This document shows, in pieces, positions 32,910-42,622 of a stretch of DNA of 64,000 nucleotides (its first letter is position 1; every line of letters begins with the position of its first letter). The stretch is from Salinimicrobium sp. TH3 (lineage in GTDB: Bacteria > Bacteroidota > Bacteroidia > Flavobacteriales > Flavobacteriaceae). The notes under the pieces are model-generated. The model worked only from the letters and a program-made list of their open reading frames with translations. It did no database searches and had not been told where the DNA came from. The stretch lies in assembly GCF_026676115.1 (NCBI RefSeq), contig NZ_JAPONB010000001.1, positions 1 through 64,000 of the forward strand, read 5' to 3'. The translations under genes and the position numbers were made by a program.

Positions 32910-35900
32910 ATGTACAGAAATCCAATCAAGAGCGAAAACGTTTTCTATCGCTATGGCAAGATTTTGCTCATGCTGATCTTCTGCGCGGCCCCAACTATGG
33001 CACAGGCCCAAGACAGTGTGAACGGTACTGTAACCGACAGTAATGGCATACCTCTTTTGGGGGTGAATGTTATTGAGAAGGGAACAACAAACGGTACCAC
33101 AACAGACTTTGACGGAAATTTTGAACTTACTGTTGAAGGACCAACAAACCTTGTCTTCAGTTATGTAGGTTTCGTCACTCAGGAAGTACGGGTAACTCCT
33201 GGACAGAATTTAAGTATAACTCTAAATGACGATGCCGAAGCACTTGAAGAAGTAGTGGTAATTGGATATGGGGCGCAACTGGAAGAGAACATAACAGGGT
33301 CTGTTGCCAGGATAAGTTCTGAAGAACTGGAGAACGTACCACAGGTAAGTGTCGACCAGCTTATGCAGGGTCGTGCTGCAGGGGTGGCTATTTCCAAAAA
33401 CTCCGGTCAACCGGGAGCCGCCGTATCAGTAAGGATACGCGGAGTAAACTCGATTACTGGGTCCAGTGAACCTCTTTATATTATTGATGGAGTACCTACA
33501 TCGGGAGAAGCAGGTGCTGAAGGGCTTAGCCCCCTCGCCGCACTAAACCCAAATGATATCGAATCAATTAATATTCTTAAAGATGCTTCAGCTACTGCTA
33601 TCTACGGTTCCAGAGGTTCTAACGGGGTCGTCCTAATTACTACTAAAAAGGGAAAATTAGGCCAAAGCAAACTGGTCTATAACAGTTATGTTGCCTTACA
33701 GCGTCCTACTAATAAGATGGAGGTGATGAATCTGCAAGAATATGCTACTCACCAAAATAACATTGGGGAAATTTATAATCTTGATCCACAGATCGAATTC
33801 CTGAATCCAAGTCTTCTGGGACCCGGAACAGACTGGCAAGCTGAGGTATTTGATGATGCTATCCTGCAAAACCATCAATTGGCCTTTTCAGGAGCAAAAG
33901 AAGGAGTGAATTATTTCCTTTCCACCTCCTATACAGACCAGGAAGGTACCGTTATAGGATCCGGTTTTGATCGAATGACTGTGAGGGCAAACGTGAACGC
34001 CGATATTAAAGACTGGATCTCTACAGGAATTAATATCTCTGCCAGTAGAACTAACGACAAGATCACGCTGAACAACGCAAGCAACGGGATCATATCACTT
34101 TCCCTGCTCAACAACCCTGCGACTGCAGTCTACAACCCTGACGGATCCTTTGCCGGCCCTGTAACTCCCGATGAGATCGCCTACGGAACCCGGAACCCGA
34201 TTGCCGAGGCTTTGAGCATCCAAAATACTGTTGAAAGGAACAGGGTTTTCGGAAATATCTTTGTAGAACTTGACCTGCCTGCCAACTTTTCTCTTAGAAC
34301 AGAAGTTGGTGGTGATATGGGAAACAACCTGAGAGACTTTTTTCAACCTACTTATTCCTACGGAAATATTGTAAGTGGCCAGAACAGGCTTCAGGTAACC
34401 CGCGAAAACAGCACCTTCTGGATCTTAAAGAACCTGTTAACCTACAACAACAGCTTTGCAGACAGACATGATGTAACTGTGCTTGTAGGACAGGAAGTGC
34501 AGGAGTCCAGCTGGGAAGGAGTTACTTCTGTCGACGGACAATTTGTAAGTAACAAACTCCCCGTACTTGGACAGGGAAATGCCGATGACCTGGTAGATCA
34601 GTACATCGGAAGCTCAGCCCTGGAATCCTACTTTGGACGTGCTATATACACTTTTGACGACAAGTATAACGTGACTCTTTCTTTAAGAGCAGATGGTTCT
34701 TCAAAATTTGCAGATGGAAACAAATGGGGTTACTTCCCATCGGCATCTGCTTCATGGTTACTCTCGAGAGAACCATTTATGGAAAACTTTACGAGTCTGG
34801 CAGATATCAAGATCTATGGCGGATATGGAGAGGTAGGAAATCAGAACATCCCGAACTTTGCTTATGGTGTGGTTCTTAACCCTATGAATACAGGATTGGG
34901 TACCGGATTCGAATATGCCAACTTTAAGAATGAAGACCTCACCTGGGAATCTTCAGTAATGTCCAACTTCGGGATTGATTTTGCAGCTTTCGGTAACAGA
35001 CTCAACACAACCCTGGAACTTTGGCACAAAACCTCAAAAGATTTCTTATTCCAGTATGCCGTAACAGATTTTGTAACGGGTGGGCAATCTCCCGGTGCTA
35101 TCGCGGCTCCATGGATCAACCTTGGAGAGATGGTCAACAAAGGGATCGACCTTGCTGTAAGCTACAAAACGTTGGGAGATTCAGACTTCAACTACGGCGG
35201 GACCTTAACATTTTCGCACTATAAGAATGAGGTTACCGAGCTTCTTGGAGATCTTACGATCAATCAGGCACTCTACATCAGTGATTCGAATATGAACGTC
35301 ACCCTTACCCAGGTTGGAGAGCCTGTAGGAATGTTCTACGGCTACAAAGTAGCAGGAATGTTCAGAACTCTTGAAGATCTTGAAAACGCACCGATTCAAT
35401 TTGGAAGACCTGTTAGAGATGAACTTTTTGGAACTACCTGGTTGGGTGATATCAAATATGAAGACATCAATGGCGATGGCGTTGTAAACAGCGACGACAG
35501 AACGGTTATAGGTAACCCACACCCGGATTTCACCTTCGGATTTCAAAACAACTTCAGCTATAAGAACTTCGATCTCGGAGTGTTCCTACAGGGATCCTAC
35601 GGAAATGACATTTTTAGCGGGGTAAAACGTACCCTTACTGCAGGAAGCAGTTACTATGTAAACCAGGATCCAGTAGTTCTTGACTTCTGGTCTGTCACAA
35701 ATCCCGATGGGCAACAGCCACGTCTTGTTAGAGGTAGTGAAGCAAACCCAAACATCATTATGTCTGACAGATATATTGAAGATGGCTCCTATTTAAGAAT
35801 TCAAAATGTTACTTTAGGCTATACCCTTGGACGTGAGACAGCTGAGTCGTTTGGAATAGGGAATCTTAAGGTCTATGGAAGCATACAGAACCTTTACACT

Positions 35901-36029
35901 TTTGATAATTATTATGGATATGATCCCGAAGTTGGAACCTATAACCAGAACACTCTTTTGATGGGTGTAGATAACGGTCGTTATCCATCCCCAAGGACAT
36001 TTACTCTTGGATTAAATGTGGAATTATAA
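32910..36029 (+). CDS. SusC-family TonB-dependent receptor (mannan locus)
   Basis: This 1039-residue outer-membrane receptor has a signal peptide that ends at AQAQ (about residue 34) after a basic N-terminal extension. The carboxypeptidase-regulatory-like domain (about 36-112) contains DFDGNFELTVEG, followed by LEEVVVIGYGAQ, the plug with ATAIYGSRGSNGVVLITTKKG (about 227-250), and a long barrel with LRADGSSKFADGNKWGYFPSASASW, typical of SusC. It lies directly before SusD (stop and SusD start 7 nt apart). By neighbours it imports manno- or glucomanno-oligosaccharides. A perfect inverted repeat and a TAnnTTTG promoter precede it. Confidence 0.93.
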   Translation: MYRNPIKSENVFYRYGKILLMLIFCAAPTMAQAQDSVNGTVTDSNGIPLLGVNVIEKGTTNGTTTDFDGNFELTVEGPTNLVFSYVGFVTQEVRVTPGQNLSITLNDDAEALEEVVVIGYGAQLEENITGSVARISSEELENVPQVSVDQLMQGRAAGVAISKNSGQPGAAVSVRIRGVNSITGSSEPLYIIDGVPTSGEAGAEGLSPLAALNPNDIESINILKDASATAIYGSRGSNGVVLITTKKGKLGQSKLVYNSYVALQRPTNKMEVMNLQEYATHQNNIGEIYNLDPQIEFLNPSLLGPGTDWQAEVFDDAILQNHQLAFSGAKEGVNYFLSTSYTDQEGTVIGSGFDRMTVRANVNADIKDWISTGINISASRTNDKITLNNASNGIISLSLLNNPATAVYNPDGSFAGPVTPDEIAYGTRNPIAEALSIQNTVERNRVFGNIFVELDLPANFSLRTEVGGDMGNNLRDFFQPTYSYGNIVSGQNRLQVTRENSTFWILKNLLTYNNSFADRHDVTVLVGQEVQESSWEGVTSVDGQFVSNKLPVLGQGNADDLVDQYIGSSALESYFGRAIYTFDDKYNVTLSLRADGSSKFADGNKWGYFPSASASWLLSREPFMENFTSLADIKIYGGYGEVGNQNIPNFAYGVVLNPMNTGLGTGFEYANFKNEDLTWESSVMSNFGIDFAAFGNRLNTTLELWHKTSKDFLFQYAVTDFVTGGQSPGAIAAPWINLGEMVNKGIDLAVSYKTLGDSDFNYGGTLTFSHYKNEVTELLGDLTINQALYISDSNMNVTLTQVGEPVGMFYGYKVAGMFRTLEDLENAPIQFGRPVRDELFGTTWLGDIKYEDINGDGVVNSDDRTVIGNPHPDFTFGFQNNFSYKNFDLGVFLQGSYGNDIFSGVKRTLTAGSSYYVNQDPVVLDFWSVTNPDGQQPRLVRGSEANPNIIMSDRYIEDGSYLRIQNVTLGYTLGRETAESFGIGNLKVYGSIQNLYTFDNYYGYDPEVGTYNQNTLLMGVDNGRYPSPRTFTLGLNVEL

Positions 36030-36036
36030 TATTGAT

Positions 36037-37578
36037 ATGATGAAGAAATTATTTAAAACTAAGAAAGTATTTGTGCTGGCAGGACTCTCTGCGGCACTTA
36101 TTCTGGCCTCCTGTTCTGACGATTTTCTGGACAGAACTCCCGAAGACGCTTATAACGTTGATGACTTTTATCAAACCGAAGCTGAAGTGGAAGCTGCCGC
36201 AAACCACCTCTATTCGAGACCATGGTACTCTTTTGTTAGCAACGTTTCATGGGGTATTGGAGAATTAGCTTCGGGAAATGCCCGTACCTGGGATGCCCGT
36301 AACTCTGAGTTCCAGACTTTTGCCATCACCGGTGAGCACGGAACTTTGACTCAGGCATGGGAAAGCCTTTATGCTGTAATCGCACAGGCAAACTCGGTGA
36401 TCAACACCTTACCCGAAAAAGTAAGCCCGAACGTATCTGAGGAAGTCGTCAATAACTCGATAGCCGAAGCAAGGATGATTCGTGCTACGGCGTACTTCTA
36501 CCTTGTGCGAATATTTGGATCGGTGCCAATCCTCGAAGACAACACCAAATATGTGCTTGAACCAGTTGTTCCCCGAAATCGTGTAGAAGACATCTACGAA
36601 TTCATAAAGCGTGATCTACAGTTTGCAGTAGAGAACCTTCACGACAGGACTGAGACCTCGCAGTATGAGGTAGGTAGAGTTGACAGTAATTCAGCTAAAG
36701 CAATGCTGGCCAAAATCCATCTTTATCAGGAAAACTGGTCCATGGCTTATCAACTGGCAAACGAGGTAATTAATTCCGGAGCTTTCAGCCTTATGGAAGA
36801 ATATAATGATCTTTTCCTTGTTGAAAATGATAATAATGTAGAATCTGTATTTGCCTTACAATGGACAGATTCCGGTGTATATTCAGAAGGAAACTCCATC
36901 CAGTCTTTCTTTGGTTCTTCAGGTATATCCGGCTTTGCTGATGGTTGGTCTGCTTTAGGTCCCTCGATAAGTCTGCAGGATGCATATGAAGATGATGATG
37001 AGCGCTTCTACGGTACTATTATGGCTCCCGGAGCAGTTTATCCAAACCTTAACGGAGGCTATACCGTACCCGAAAATGTCAATTTCCAGGGAACTAATGT
37101 CGGGATCAAAAAGTATGTAGTTGGCAAAGTGGGAGGAGGAATGATGAGCTATCCTAACAACACCTACATTATGCGATATGCCGAAGTACTTTTAATTAAA
37201 GCTGAAGCAGCGATTATGGGAGGAGGCCCTGTTGAAGAAGGACTTAAAGCCCTGAACAAAGTTCGCGACAGAGCCGGATTGGAGGATCTTGAAAGTTATG
37301 ATCTTGAAGATGTATTTCATGAGAGGAGAATTGAACTTGCTCTTGAGGGAGAGTTTTGGTACGACGTAATCCGCCGTGGGCCTGAATTTTCAATCCCATT
37401 CCTTGCAGCACAGGAAAAAGGAACTTTTGATAATTCTACAACTCCTGCAACTGTGGCATCAGAAAAATTTACGCCAATCCTGGCTGATCTGTTATTCCCT
37501 TACCCAAGTAACGAAATTCAGAATAACCCGGCATTATTGGAGCCGCCGGTTCCTTTTGACTTTGGTGATGAAAATTAA
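36037..37578 (+). CDS. SusD-family glycan-binding lipoprotein (mannan locus)
   Basis: This is a 513-residue SusD protein with lipoprotein cysteine in ILASC. The start at 36037 follows the SusC stop by 7 bp; the open frame begins 21 bp earlier with a codon that overlaps SusC and is not needed. TPR-type helices contain AEARMIRATAYFYLVRIFGSVP (about 150-171) and SAKAMLAKIHLYQENW. The C-terminal block has MRYAEVLLIKAEAAI and RRIELALEGEFWYDVIR. It caps the SusC barrel and binds incoming oligosaccharide. It is followed 14 bp later by the surface glycan-binding protein gene. Confidence 0.93.
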   Translation: MMKKLFKTKKVFVLAGLSAALILASCSDDFLDRTPEDAYNVDDFYQTEAEVEAAANHLYSRPWYSFVSNVSWGIGELASGNARTWDARNSEFQTFAITGEHGTLTQAWESLYAVIAQANSVINTLPEKVSPNVSEEVVNNSIAEARMIRATAYFYLVRIFGSVPILEDNTKYVLEPVVPRNRVEDIYEFIKRDLQFAVENLHDRTETSQYEVGRVDSNSAKAMLAKIHLYQENWSMAYQLANEVINSGAFSLMEEYNDLFLVENDNNVESVFALQWTDSGVYSEGNSIQSFFGSSGISGFADGWSALGPSISLQDAYEDDDERFYGTIMAPGAVYPNLNGGYTVPENVNFQGTNVGIKKYVVGKVGGGMMSYPNNTYIMRYAEVLLIKAEAAIMGGGPVEEGLKALNKVRDRAGLEDLESYDLEDVFHERRIELALEGEFWYDVIRRGPEFSIPFLAAQEKGTFDNSTTPATVASEKFTPILADLLFPYPSNEIQNNPALLEPPVPFDFGDEN

Positions 37579-37592
37579 TTCTAAAGCTTAAA

Positions 37593-38672
37593 ATGAAAAC
37601 CATGAAATTTAGTAGAAACACAAAATTTCCCATTCTTTTTCTTCTCCTCACAGTTTTTTCTTTTACTTCCTGTGAAAGCGATTTTGATGTCGAAGAGATA
37701 GAGGGAGGGAGTGAGCCTCCGGTGATCACAAGCGTGAGTGAAGCCCGGGAAGATATTCCTGTTACCCAGGGGGTACTCGAAAACACCTATATCATAAGAG
37801 GGGAAAATTTTGCCTCCCTTACCGAAATCTGGTTTAATGGTGTACGAGCAAGTTTTAACCCTGCTCTAACTACAGATAACCTTACTTTCACATCTGTACC
37901 CAGAGAAGCGCCATATGTAGGACAGGAGAACACATTAAGGCTGGTCAATCTCCATGGGGAAACTACCTATGACTTCTCTCTTTTAACAATCGATGATTTC
38001 ACCGAGGCTACTACCGATGAAGGTGTAAAAACAGTAACATTAATTGGAGGTGATTTTTCTGAAACCAGCAAGGTAACTTTTGTTTCGGGTACTGCGGAAG
38101 AAGGAAACCTTGTAGAGCGTGAGGCAGAAATACTCTCTGTTTCCGAGACTCAGGTTACAGTAAAAGTACCGGACGGAATAGAACAGGCATATATCTTTTT
38201 GGAAACAGCCAGGGGAGCAGTGGCCCAATCGGACTCTTACGGATTTAGTTATTCCATATTCATTGATGCCCTCAACCCCGATTGGGAAATGAGCCAGTGG
38301 GGCGGAACTTTTGATGTAGAAAATACAGATCCGGCATTGGGACAGTATTCCATAGCCAGTTACCGTGAAGGTTGGTCTGGTTTGACTTTCTTACCTACGA
38401 CCAATGTTTCTTATACGGGTTATCAGGCTCTGACGGTATCATTATATGGAACAGTAGAAGGACAATTGGTAAACATTGCTTTAAACGATTTTGACTCCTT
38501 TGTACAGGTAGAATTAGTCAAGGGGCAATGGACAAAATTTGTTATTCCTCTTAGAGACTGGTATCCTACAGGAGGCGCTCCTGTCCTAATCACAAGGATC
38601 GATTTTCAGGAGGCAAGTAATACCGGGTTACCACAATACATCTTCTATGTAGATGACTTTGGTTTCCTCTAA
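37593..38672 (+). CDS. IPT/TIG surface glycan-binding lipoprotein
   Basis: This is a 359-residue lipoprotein (signal to FTSC). Two Ig-like IPT/TIG domains occupy about 38-120 and 121-205 (ENTYIIRGENFASLTEIWFNG; KTVTLIGGDFSETSKVTF). A C-terminal beta-sandwich (about 215-359) has aromatic residues suited to sugar binding (NPDWEMSQWGGTFDVENT, WSGLTF, IPLRDWYPTGGAP) and ends in YIFYVDDFGFL. Position directly after SusD and this architecture match surface glycan-binding proteins (SusE/F position) of polysaccharide loci. The ligand is inferred to be beta-mannan. An ATG three codons in is a possible start. Confidence 0.85.
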   Translation: MKTMKFSRNTKFPILFLLLTVFSFTSCESDFDVEEIEGGSEPPVITSVSEAREDIPVTQGVLENTYIIRGENFASLTEIWFNGVRASFNPALTTDNLTFTSVPREAPYVGQENTLRLVNLHGETTYDFSLLTIDDFTEATTDEGVKTVTLIGGDFSETSKVTFVSGTAEEGNLVEREAEILSVSETQVTVKVPDGIEQAYIFLETARGAVAQSDSYGFSYSIFIDALNPDWEMSQWGGTFDVENTDPALGQYSIASYREGWSGLTFLPTTNVSYTGYQALTVSLYGTVEGQLVNIALNDFDSFVQVELVKGQWTKFVIPLRDWYPTGGAPVLITRIDFQEASNTGLPQYIFYVDDFGFL

Positions 38673-38780
38673 GATTAAGTAAAAAAGGAATACACAATGG
38701 ATCCGGGAGGAGGTTGAATAAGCTACTTTCCTATCTTCAAAAACCAGACTTCCGGATTCATTCAAACAAAATACAACCAG

Positions 38781-41261
38781 ATGAAAAAATTAAAGTTACT
38801 CTCTCTTTTAATGCTGCTGGCAGTAGTGAGTTTTGTTTCCTGTGACAAGGAAGACGACCTCTACCCACAGTTGGGGGATGATCCCCGCAACCTCAGTGAG
38901 ATCATATCCTCCACTCCAGATCTCTCCTCTTTCTATGGAGCTATGACCGATATTGAGTTGAATCTTGATTCAATTCTGAGGCAAACAACTACCTACACGG
39001 TATTTGCACCACAGGATGCCGCTTTTGCCAATATGGATGCAGAGGTTACAGAAAACCTTGTGCTTAATCATATTATCCGTACGATAACTGCCGATTTTAG
39101 TCACAATTTGGCTACCGGTTATATCCCTACAATGGCAACAGGTCCCGATGGTGAGTTCCTGGATCTTTTTATAAATACGGAAGGCGGGATTACGCTTAAC
39201 GGTATGGCTGCAGTGCAAGCCGGCACATCGGATGTTGGCGCTACCAACGGTGTACTGCATGTAATTGATGGTGTTTTAGTACCTCCTACAGTAGCCGATC
39301 ATACAGAAGCCAATCCTAATTTCTCCATGTTGGCAGCTGCTGTAGAAAGAGCAGGATTGACCGAAACCCTTTCAATAAGAGATTCTGAAAATGAATCTTT
39401 TCCTATAACCTTTTTCGCTCCCACCAATGCAGCCTTTGAGAATTTGATGAGTCAGCTCAACGGAGCATTTGGCTGGGCCACTTTAGAAGATGTACCGGTT
39501 GAAACGCTTCAGGAAATTCTCATGTACCACGTGGTGACCGGAGAGAATATCCTTTCGGCTACCATCGCCGGAACAGAACAAACAACCTTGCAGGGAGATG
39601 CTTTTGTCATTGATGAAAATGTCGTCATTTCTGACGGATCCTATTCAACTGCAAATTTTGTGACCCTGGATATCCAGGGAGTAAATGGAATCGTTCACAG
39701 CATTGATAAAGTACTCCTTCCTGAAGAAGTTTTCCAGTCCATACTTGGAGCTACTCTAAATATTGCTGAACGAAGTGAAGACAGAGGTTTTACTTCATTT
39801 CTTGCAGCCGCCGAGAAAGCCGGCTTAACAACTATTCTTAGTGAGGATGAGCTTACGGCCTTTGTCCCAAACAATGAAGCCTTCACTGCTCTCTTTGCTG
39901 TTGTAGAAAATTTTGAAAGTCTTGATGATTTTAATACCCCTGAAGAATTAGAGCTTCTAAAAAACCTTTTACAGTACCATCTGCATTCCGGAGTTCTAAT
40001 GTCAAGTCAGCTAAGTAATGGTCAAAGCATTTCCACACTGCATGAAGATGCATTTACAGTAGACCTTACCGGTGACAATCCAAGACTGAGACCCACATAC
40101 GAAGATGCCATCCCATCGGGAATTGTAATGGCGAATTTGGGAGCAACAAACGGTGTTATCCACGAGATCAACCGGGTGTTGGTACCAGATGATTTGGTAT
40201 CTGCTCTTGGTTTCCCTTCAGATGAAGGTGGAGTATGCCCTGTAGGTGATCCGGAGCTTGTTTTCTTTGATTGGGATACTAAAGGTCCCTGGTGGGGAAA
40301 TGTAGCAGCCGAAAACAATCCTGCTCTAAGCCTTGATGGCAGCAGTTACGGCAGAGCTAACTTCCAGACCGGGGGTACCGGATGGGTAGATCTCTTCTGG
40401 AGAAATGGTGGCAGCCTTAACGGTGCTCAAATTGTGGGCGATGACCTGCAGGGATATGCCCTTAAGTTTGATATCAATGTCATAGAACCAATTTCTGAAG
40501 GTATGTTCAGAATAAGATTCCGCGATGCTGATGGTGTAGACGCTTTCTACAACTGGCAACCCTGGAATGATACTGGTGAACCATTTACAACAGATGGTTG
40601 GGAAACTATAGAAATTCCACTTTCTGTTCTGGGCGTACCGGACTTTAGTCTGGTGGATGCCGAATTCGGGATGGCCTTTGAAGGTGCGGACACTCTGCTC
40701 AACTTCGCAATAGACAACGTTCGATTTGATACTCCCGGGTGTGGTGGTCCAGATCCTGTGCAGGATACAGATGCCGTTTTCTTTGACTGGGATACTAATG
40801 GCCCATGGTGGGGGAATGTTGCGGCAGAAAATGATGCTGCAATAAGCCTTGACGGAAGCAGCTATGGAAGAGCAAACTTCCAGACCGGCGGAACAGGATG
40901 GGTAGACCTTTTCTGGAGAAATGATGCCTCTACTTTCCATGGTGCAGACATGGTGGGTTCAAACATTAATGACTATGTCTTAAAGTTTGATATTGCCACT
41001 TTTGAACCTATCAATGATGGAATGTTCAGGATTAGGTTCAATGCCACTACAGGTGTTGATGCGTTTTATGACTGGGCTCCATGGGAGGATACGGGAGAAC
41101 CATTCTCGACAGATGGAGAATGGACAACGGTAACAATTCCATTGTCTTTGATTGGTCAACCCAATTACAGTCTTGTAGATGCAGAATTTGGAATGGCTTT
41201 CGAAGGGGCGGATGTTCTTCTCAATTTCGCCATCGACAATGTGAGATTTGAAAAAAAGTAA
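38781..41261 (+). CDS. Three-FAS1 lipoprotein with two tandem CBM-like modules
   Basis: This is an 826-residue lipoprotein (VSC, C21). Three fasciclin (FAS1) domains occupy roughly 33-172, 178-317 and 322-478, each with the YTVFAPQDAAF/ITFFAPTNAAF type motif and the H..(I/V)...L block (NGVLHVIDGVL, NGIVHSIDKVL, NGVIHEINRVL). They are followed by two near-identical modules of about 160 residues (about 494-655 and 666-826) starting VFFDWDT(K/N)GPWWGN and ending LNFAIDNVRF. The modules are rich in exposed Trp and share SSYGRANFQTGGTGWVDLFWRN; they look like jelly-roll carbohydrate-binding modules related in style to the C-terminal domain of the protein encoded just upstream. FAS1 domains mediate adhesion; joined to binding modules in a SusCD operon, the protein may hold polysaccharide at the cell surface. 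Function is inferred. Confidence 0.85.
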   Translation: MKKLKLLSLLMLLAVVSFVSCDKEDDLYPQLGDDPRNLSEIISSTPDLSSFYGAMTDIELNLDSILRQTTTYTVFAPQDAAFANMDAEVTENLVLNHIIRTITADFSHNLATGYIPTMATGPDGEFLDLFINTEGGITLNGMAAVQAGTSDVGATNGVLHVIDGVLVPPTVADHTEANPNFSMLAAAVERAGLTETLSIRDSENESFPITFFAPTNAAFENLMSQLNGAFGWATLEDVPVETLQEILMYHVVTGENILSATIAGTEQTTLQGDAFVIDENVVISDGSYSTANFVTLDIQGVNGIVHSIDKVLLPEEVFQSILGATLNIAERSEDRGFTSFLAAAEKAGLTTILSEDELTAFVPNNEAFTALFAVVENFESLDDFNTPEELELLKNLLQYHLHSGVLMSSQLSNGQSISTLHEDAFTVDLTGDNPRLRPTYEDAIPSGIVMANLGATNGVIHEINRVLVPDDLVSALGFPSDEGGVCPVGDPELVFFDWDTKGPWWGNVAAENNPALSLDGSSYGRANFQTGGTGWVDLFWRNGGSLNGAQIVGDDLQGYALKFDINVIEPISEGMFRIRFRDADGVDAFYNWQPWNDTGEPFTTDGWETIEIPLSVLGVPDFSLVDAEFGMAFEGADTLLNFAIDNVRFDTPGCGGPDPVQDTDAVFFDWDTNGPWWGNVAAENDAAISLDGSSYGRANFQTGGTGWVDLFWRNDASTFHGADMVGSNINDYVLKFDIATFEPINDGMFRIRFNATTGVDAFYDWAPWEDTGEPFSTDGEWTTVTIPLSLIGQPNYSLVDAEFGMAFEGADVLLNFAIDNVRFEKK

Positions 41262-41285
41262 ATTAAATTGATTAGCCTTTAAGTG

Positions 41286-41324
41286 TTCCCTGTCAATGTT
41301 CATCTTCGGCAGGGAATATTTTTT
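41286..41324 (+). terminator. Terminator after the FAS1 gene
   Basis: TTCCCTG (41286-41292) and CAGGGAA (41310-41316) pair across a 17-nt loop and are followed by TATTTTTTT. It probably reduces, without excluding, readthrough into the GH27 gene 15 bp further on. Confidence 0.75.
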
Positions 41325-41338
41325 TAAACAAAACAAAT

Positions 41339-42544
41339 ATGAAAAATAAAGGTCTCCTACTACTCTTTACGTTTATTAGTCTTAGCGCTTTTCCCCAAAA
41401 ATTTGAAGGTCTTGCAGAGACTCCTCCTATGGGTTGGAACAGCTGGAATACTTTTGCCACAGACATAAATGAACAATTGGTTAAAGACGTAGCAGATAAA
41501 TTTGTTGAACTAGGACTTAAAGATGCCGGATATGAGTACATTGTCCTCGATGATGGCTGGATGGCCATGGAGCGGGATGAGAATGGAGATCTGGTACCCC
41601 ATCCGGAAAAATTTCCCAACGGAATGAAAGCCGTTGCAGACTACGTACACTCCAAAGGGCTTAAATTCGGTTTATATGGTGATGCCGGAACAAAGACCTG
41701 TGCAGGATATCCCGGAAATAGGGGGTATGAATATCAGGATGCCAAAAAATATGCAGAATGGGGTATAGACTTTCTAAAGTACGACTGGTGCAGCACAGGG
41801 AAACAGAATGCTGAAGCATCTTATATAACTATGCGTGATGCTCTATATGATGCCGGCAGACCTGTAGTCTTAAGCATTTGTGAATGGGGCGACAATGAGC
41901 CGTGGACCTGGGCAGAAGATGTGGGACACATGTGGCGCGTTACCGGTGATATTATCAACTGCTGGGATTGTGAAGTAGGTCATGGTTCATGGTCCTCCTG
42001 GGGTATATGGCCTATAATTAATATGCGCGGTAATATTCGAAAAGCAGCAGGTCCCGGTCATTGGAACGATTATGATATGATGGAAGTAGGAAATGGTCTT
42101 ACTGACGCCGAAAACAGATCTCACTTTGCAATGTGGAGTATACTGGCCTCGCCGTTGATCATGGGCAATGACCTTAGAACAGCCTCAAAAGAAACAATAA
42201 AGACTCTTGCCAATAAAGAGGTTGTTGCCGTAAATCAGGACAAACTGGGGCTACCCGGTTTGCGATTTAGTAATGAAGAAGATTTTGAAATTTGGGTGAA
42301 GCCGCTTGCTGACGGAGAGTGGGCTATGGCTTTCGTAAACATGGCAGAAGAACCAAGGAACCTGGATTTCGACTGGAACAGGCATCAAATTGGAGATGAT
42401 CTGAACAACAGACGCCTGGATGTGAAGAATAAAAAGTATAAAATTCGCGATCTGTATAATCATAAAGAGATAGGCGACACAGGTAATAATCTCAAAGCGA
42501 CTATAGGCTCTCATGATGTTCTAATGGTACGCCTTAGAGAATAA
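41339..42544 (+). CDS. GH27 alpha-galactosidase
   Basis: This 401-residue exported enzyme has a signal peptide ending at SAFPQ (about residue 20). The GH27 barrel begins ETPPMGWNSWNTFA, then YIVLDDGWMA, GLYGDAGTKTC, DFLKYDWC with nucleophile D149, and RVTGDI with acid/base D204. The C-terminal antiparallel domain covers about 300-401. It removes alpha-1,6-galactose side groups from galactomannan, which lets the mannanases and the phosphorolytic route proceed. It stands last in the plus-strand SusCD run behind a terminator, and no transmembrane anchor is seen, so it is most likely periplasmic. Confidence 0.93.
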   Translation: MKNKGLLLLFTFISLSAFPQKFEGLAETPPMGWNSWNTFATDINEQLVKDVADKFVELGLKDAGYEYIVLDDGWMAMERDENGDLVPHPEKFPNGMKAVADYVHSKGLKFGLYGDAGTKTCAGYPGNRGYEYQDAKKYAEWGIDFLKYDWCSTGKQNAEASYITMRDALYDAGRPVVLSICEWGDNEPWTWAEDVGHMWRVTGDIINCWDCEVGHGSWSSWGIWPIINMRGNIRKAAGPGHWNDYDMMEVGNGLTDAENRSHFAMWSILASPLIMGNDLRTASKETIKTLANKEVVAVNQDKLGLPGLRFSNEEDFEIWVKPLADGEWAMAFVNMAEEPRNLDFDWNRHQIGDDLNNRRLDVKNKKYKIRDLYNHKEIGDTGNNLKATIGSHDVLMVRLRE

Positions 42545-42565
42545 TATTATCATAAGTAGTAGTAA

Positions 42566-42596
42566 AAATGACCCCGGAACTTCACCGGGGTCATTT
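42566..42596. terminator. Convergent terminator (GH27 / AGE lipoprotein)
   Basis: AAATGACCCCGG and CCGGGGTCATTT form a perfect 12-bp stem with a 7-nt loop, with T-rich or A-rich sequence on both sides. Confidence 0.9.
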
Positions 42597-42622
42597 GATT
42601 TTATAAGTAAAGACAGAAAATA

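Noticed and set aside
40326-40940. 204-codon minus-strand frame opposite the CBM-like modules
   Set aside because: It is the antisense shadow of the repeated modules; its length follows from the coding bias of the sense strand.
40261-41250. Direct DNA repeat as a mobile element
   Set aside because: The repeat is in frame and encodes two copies of one protein module, so an internal gene duplication explains it.
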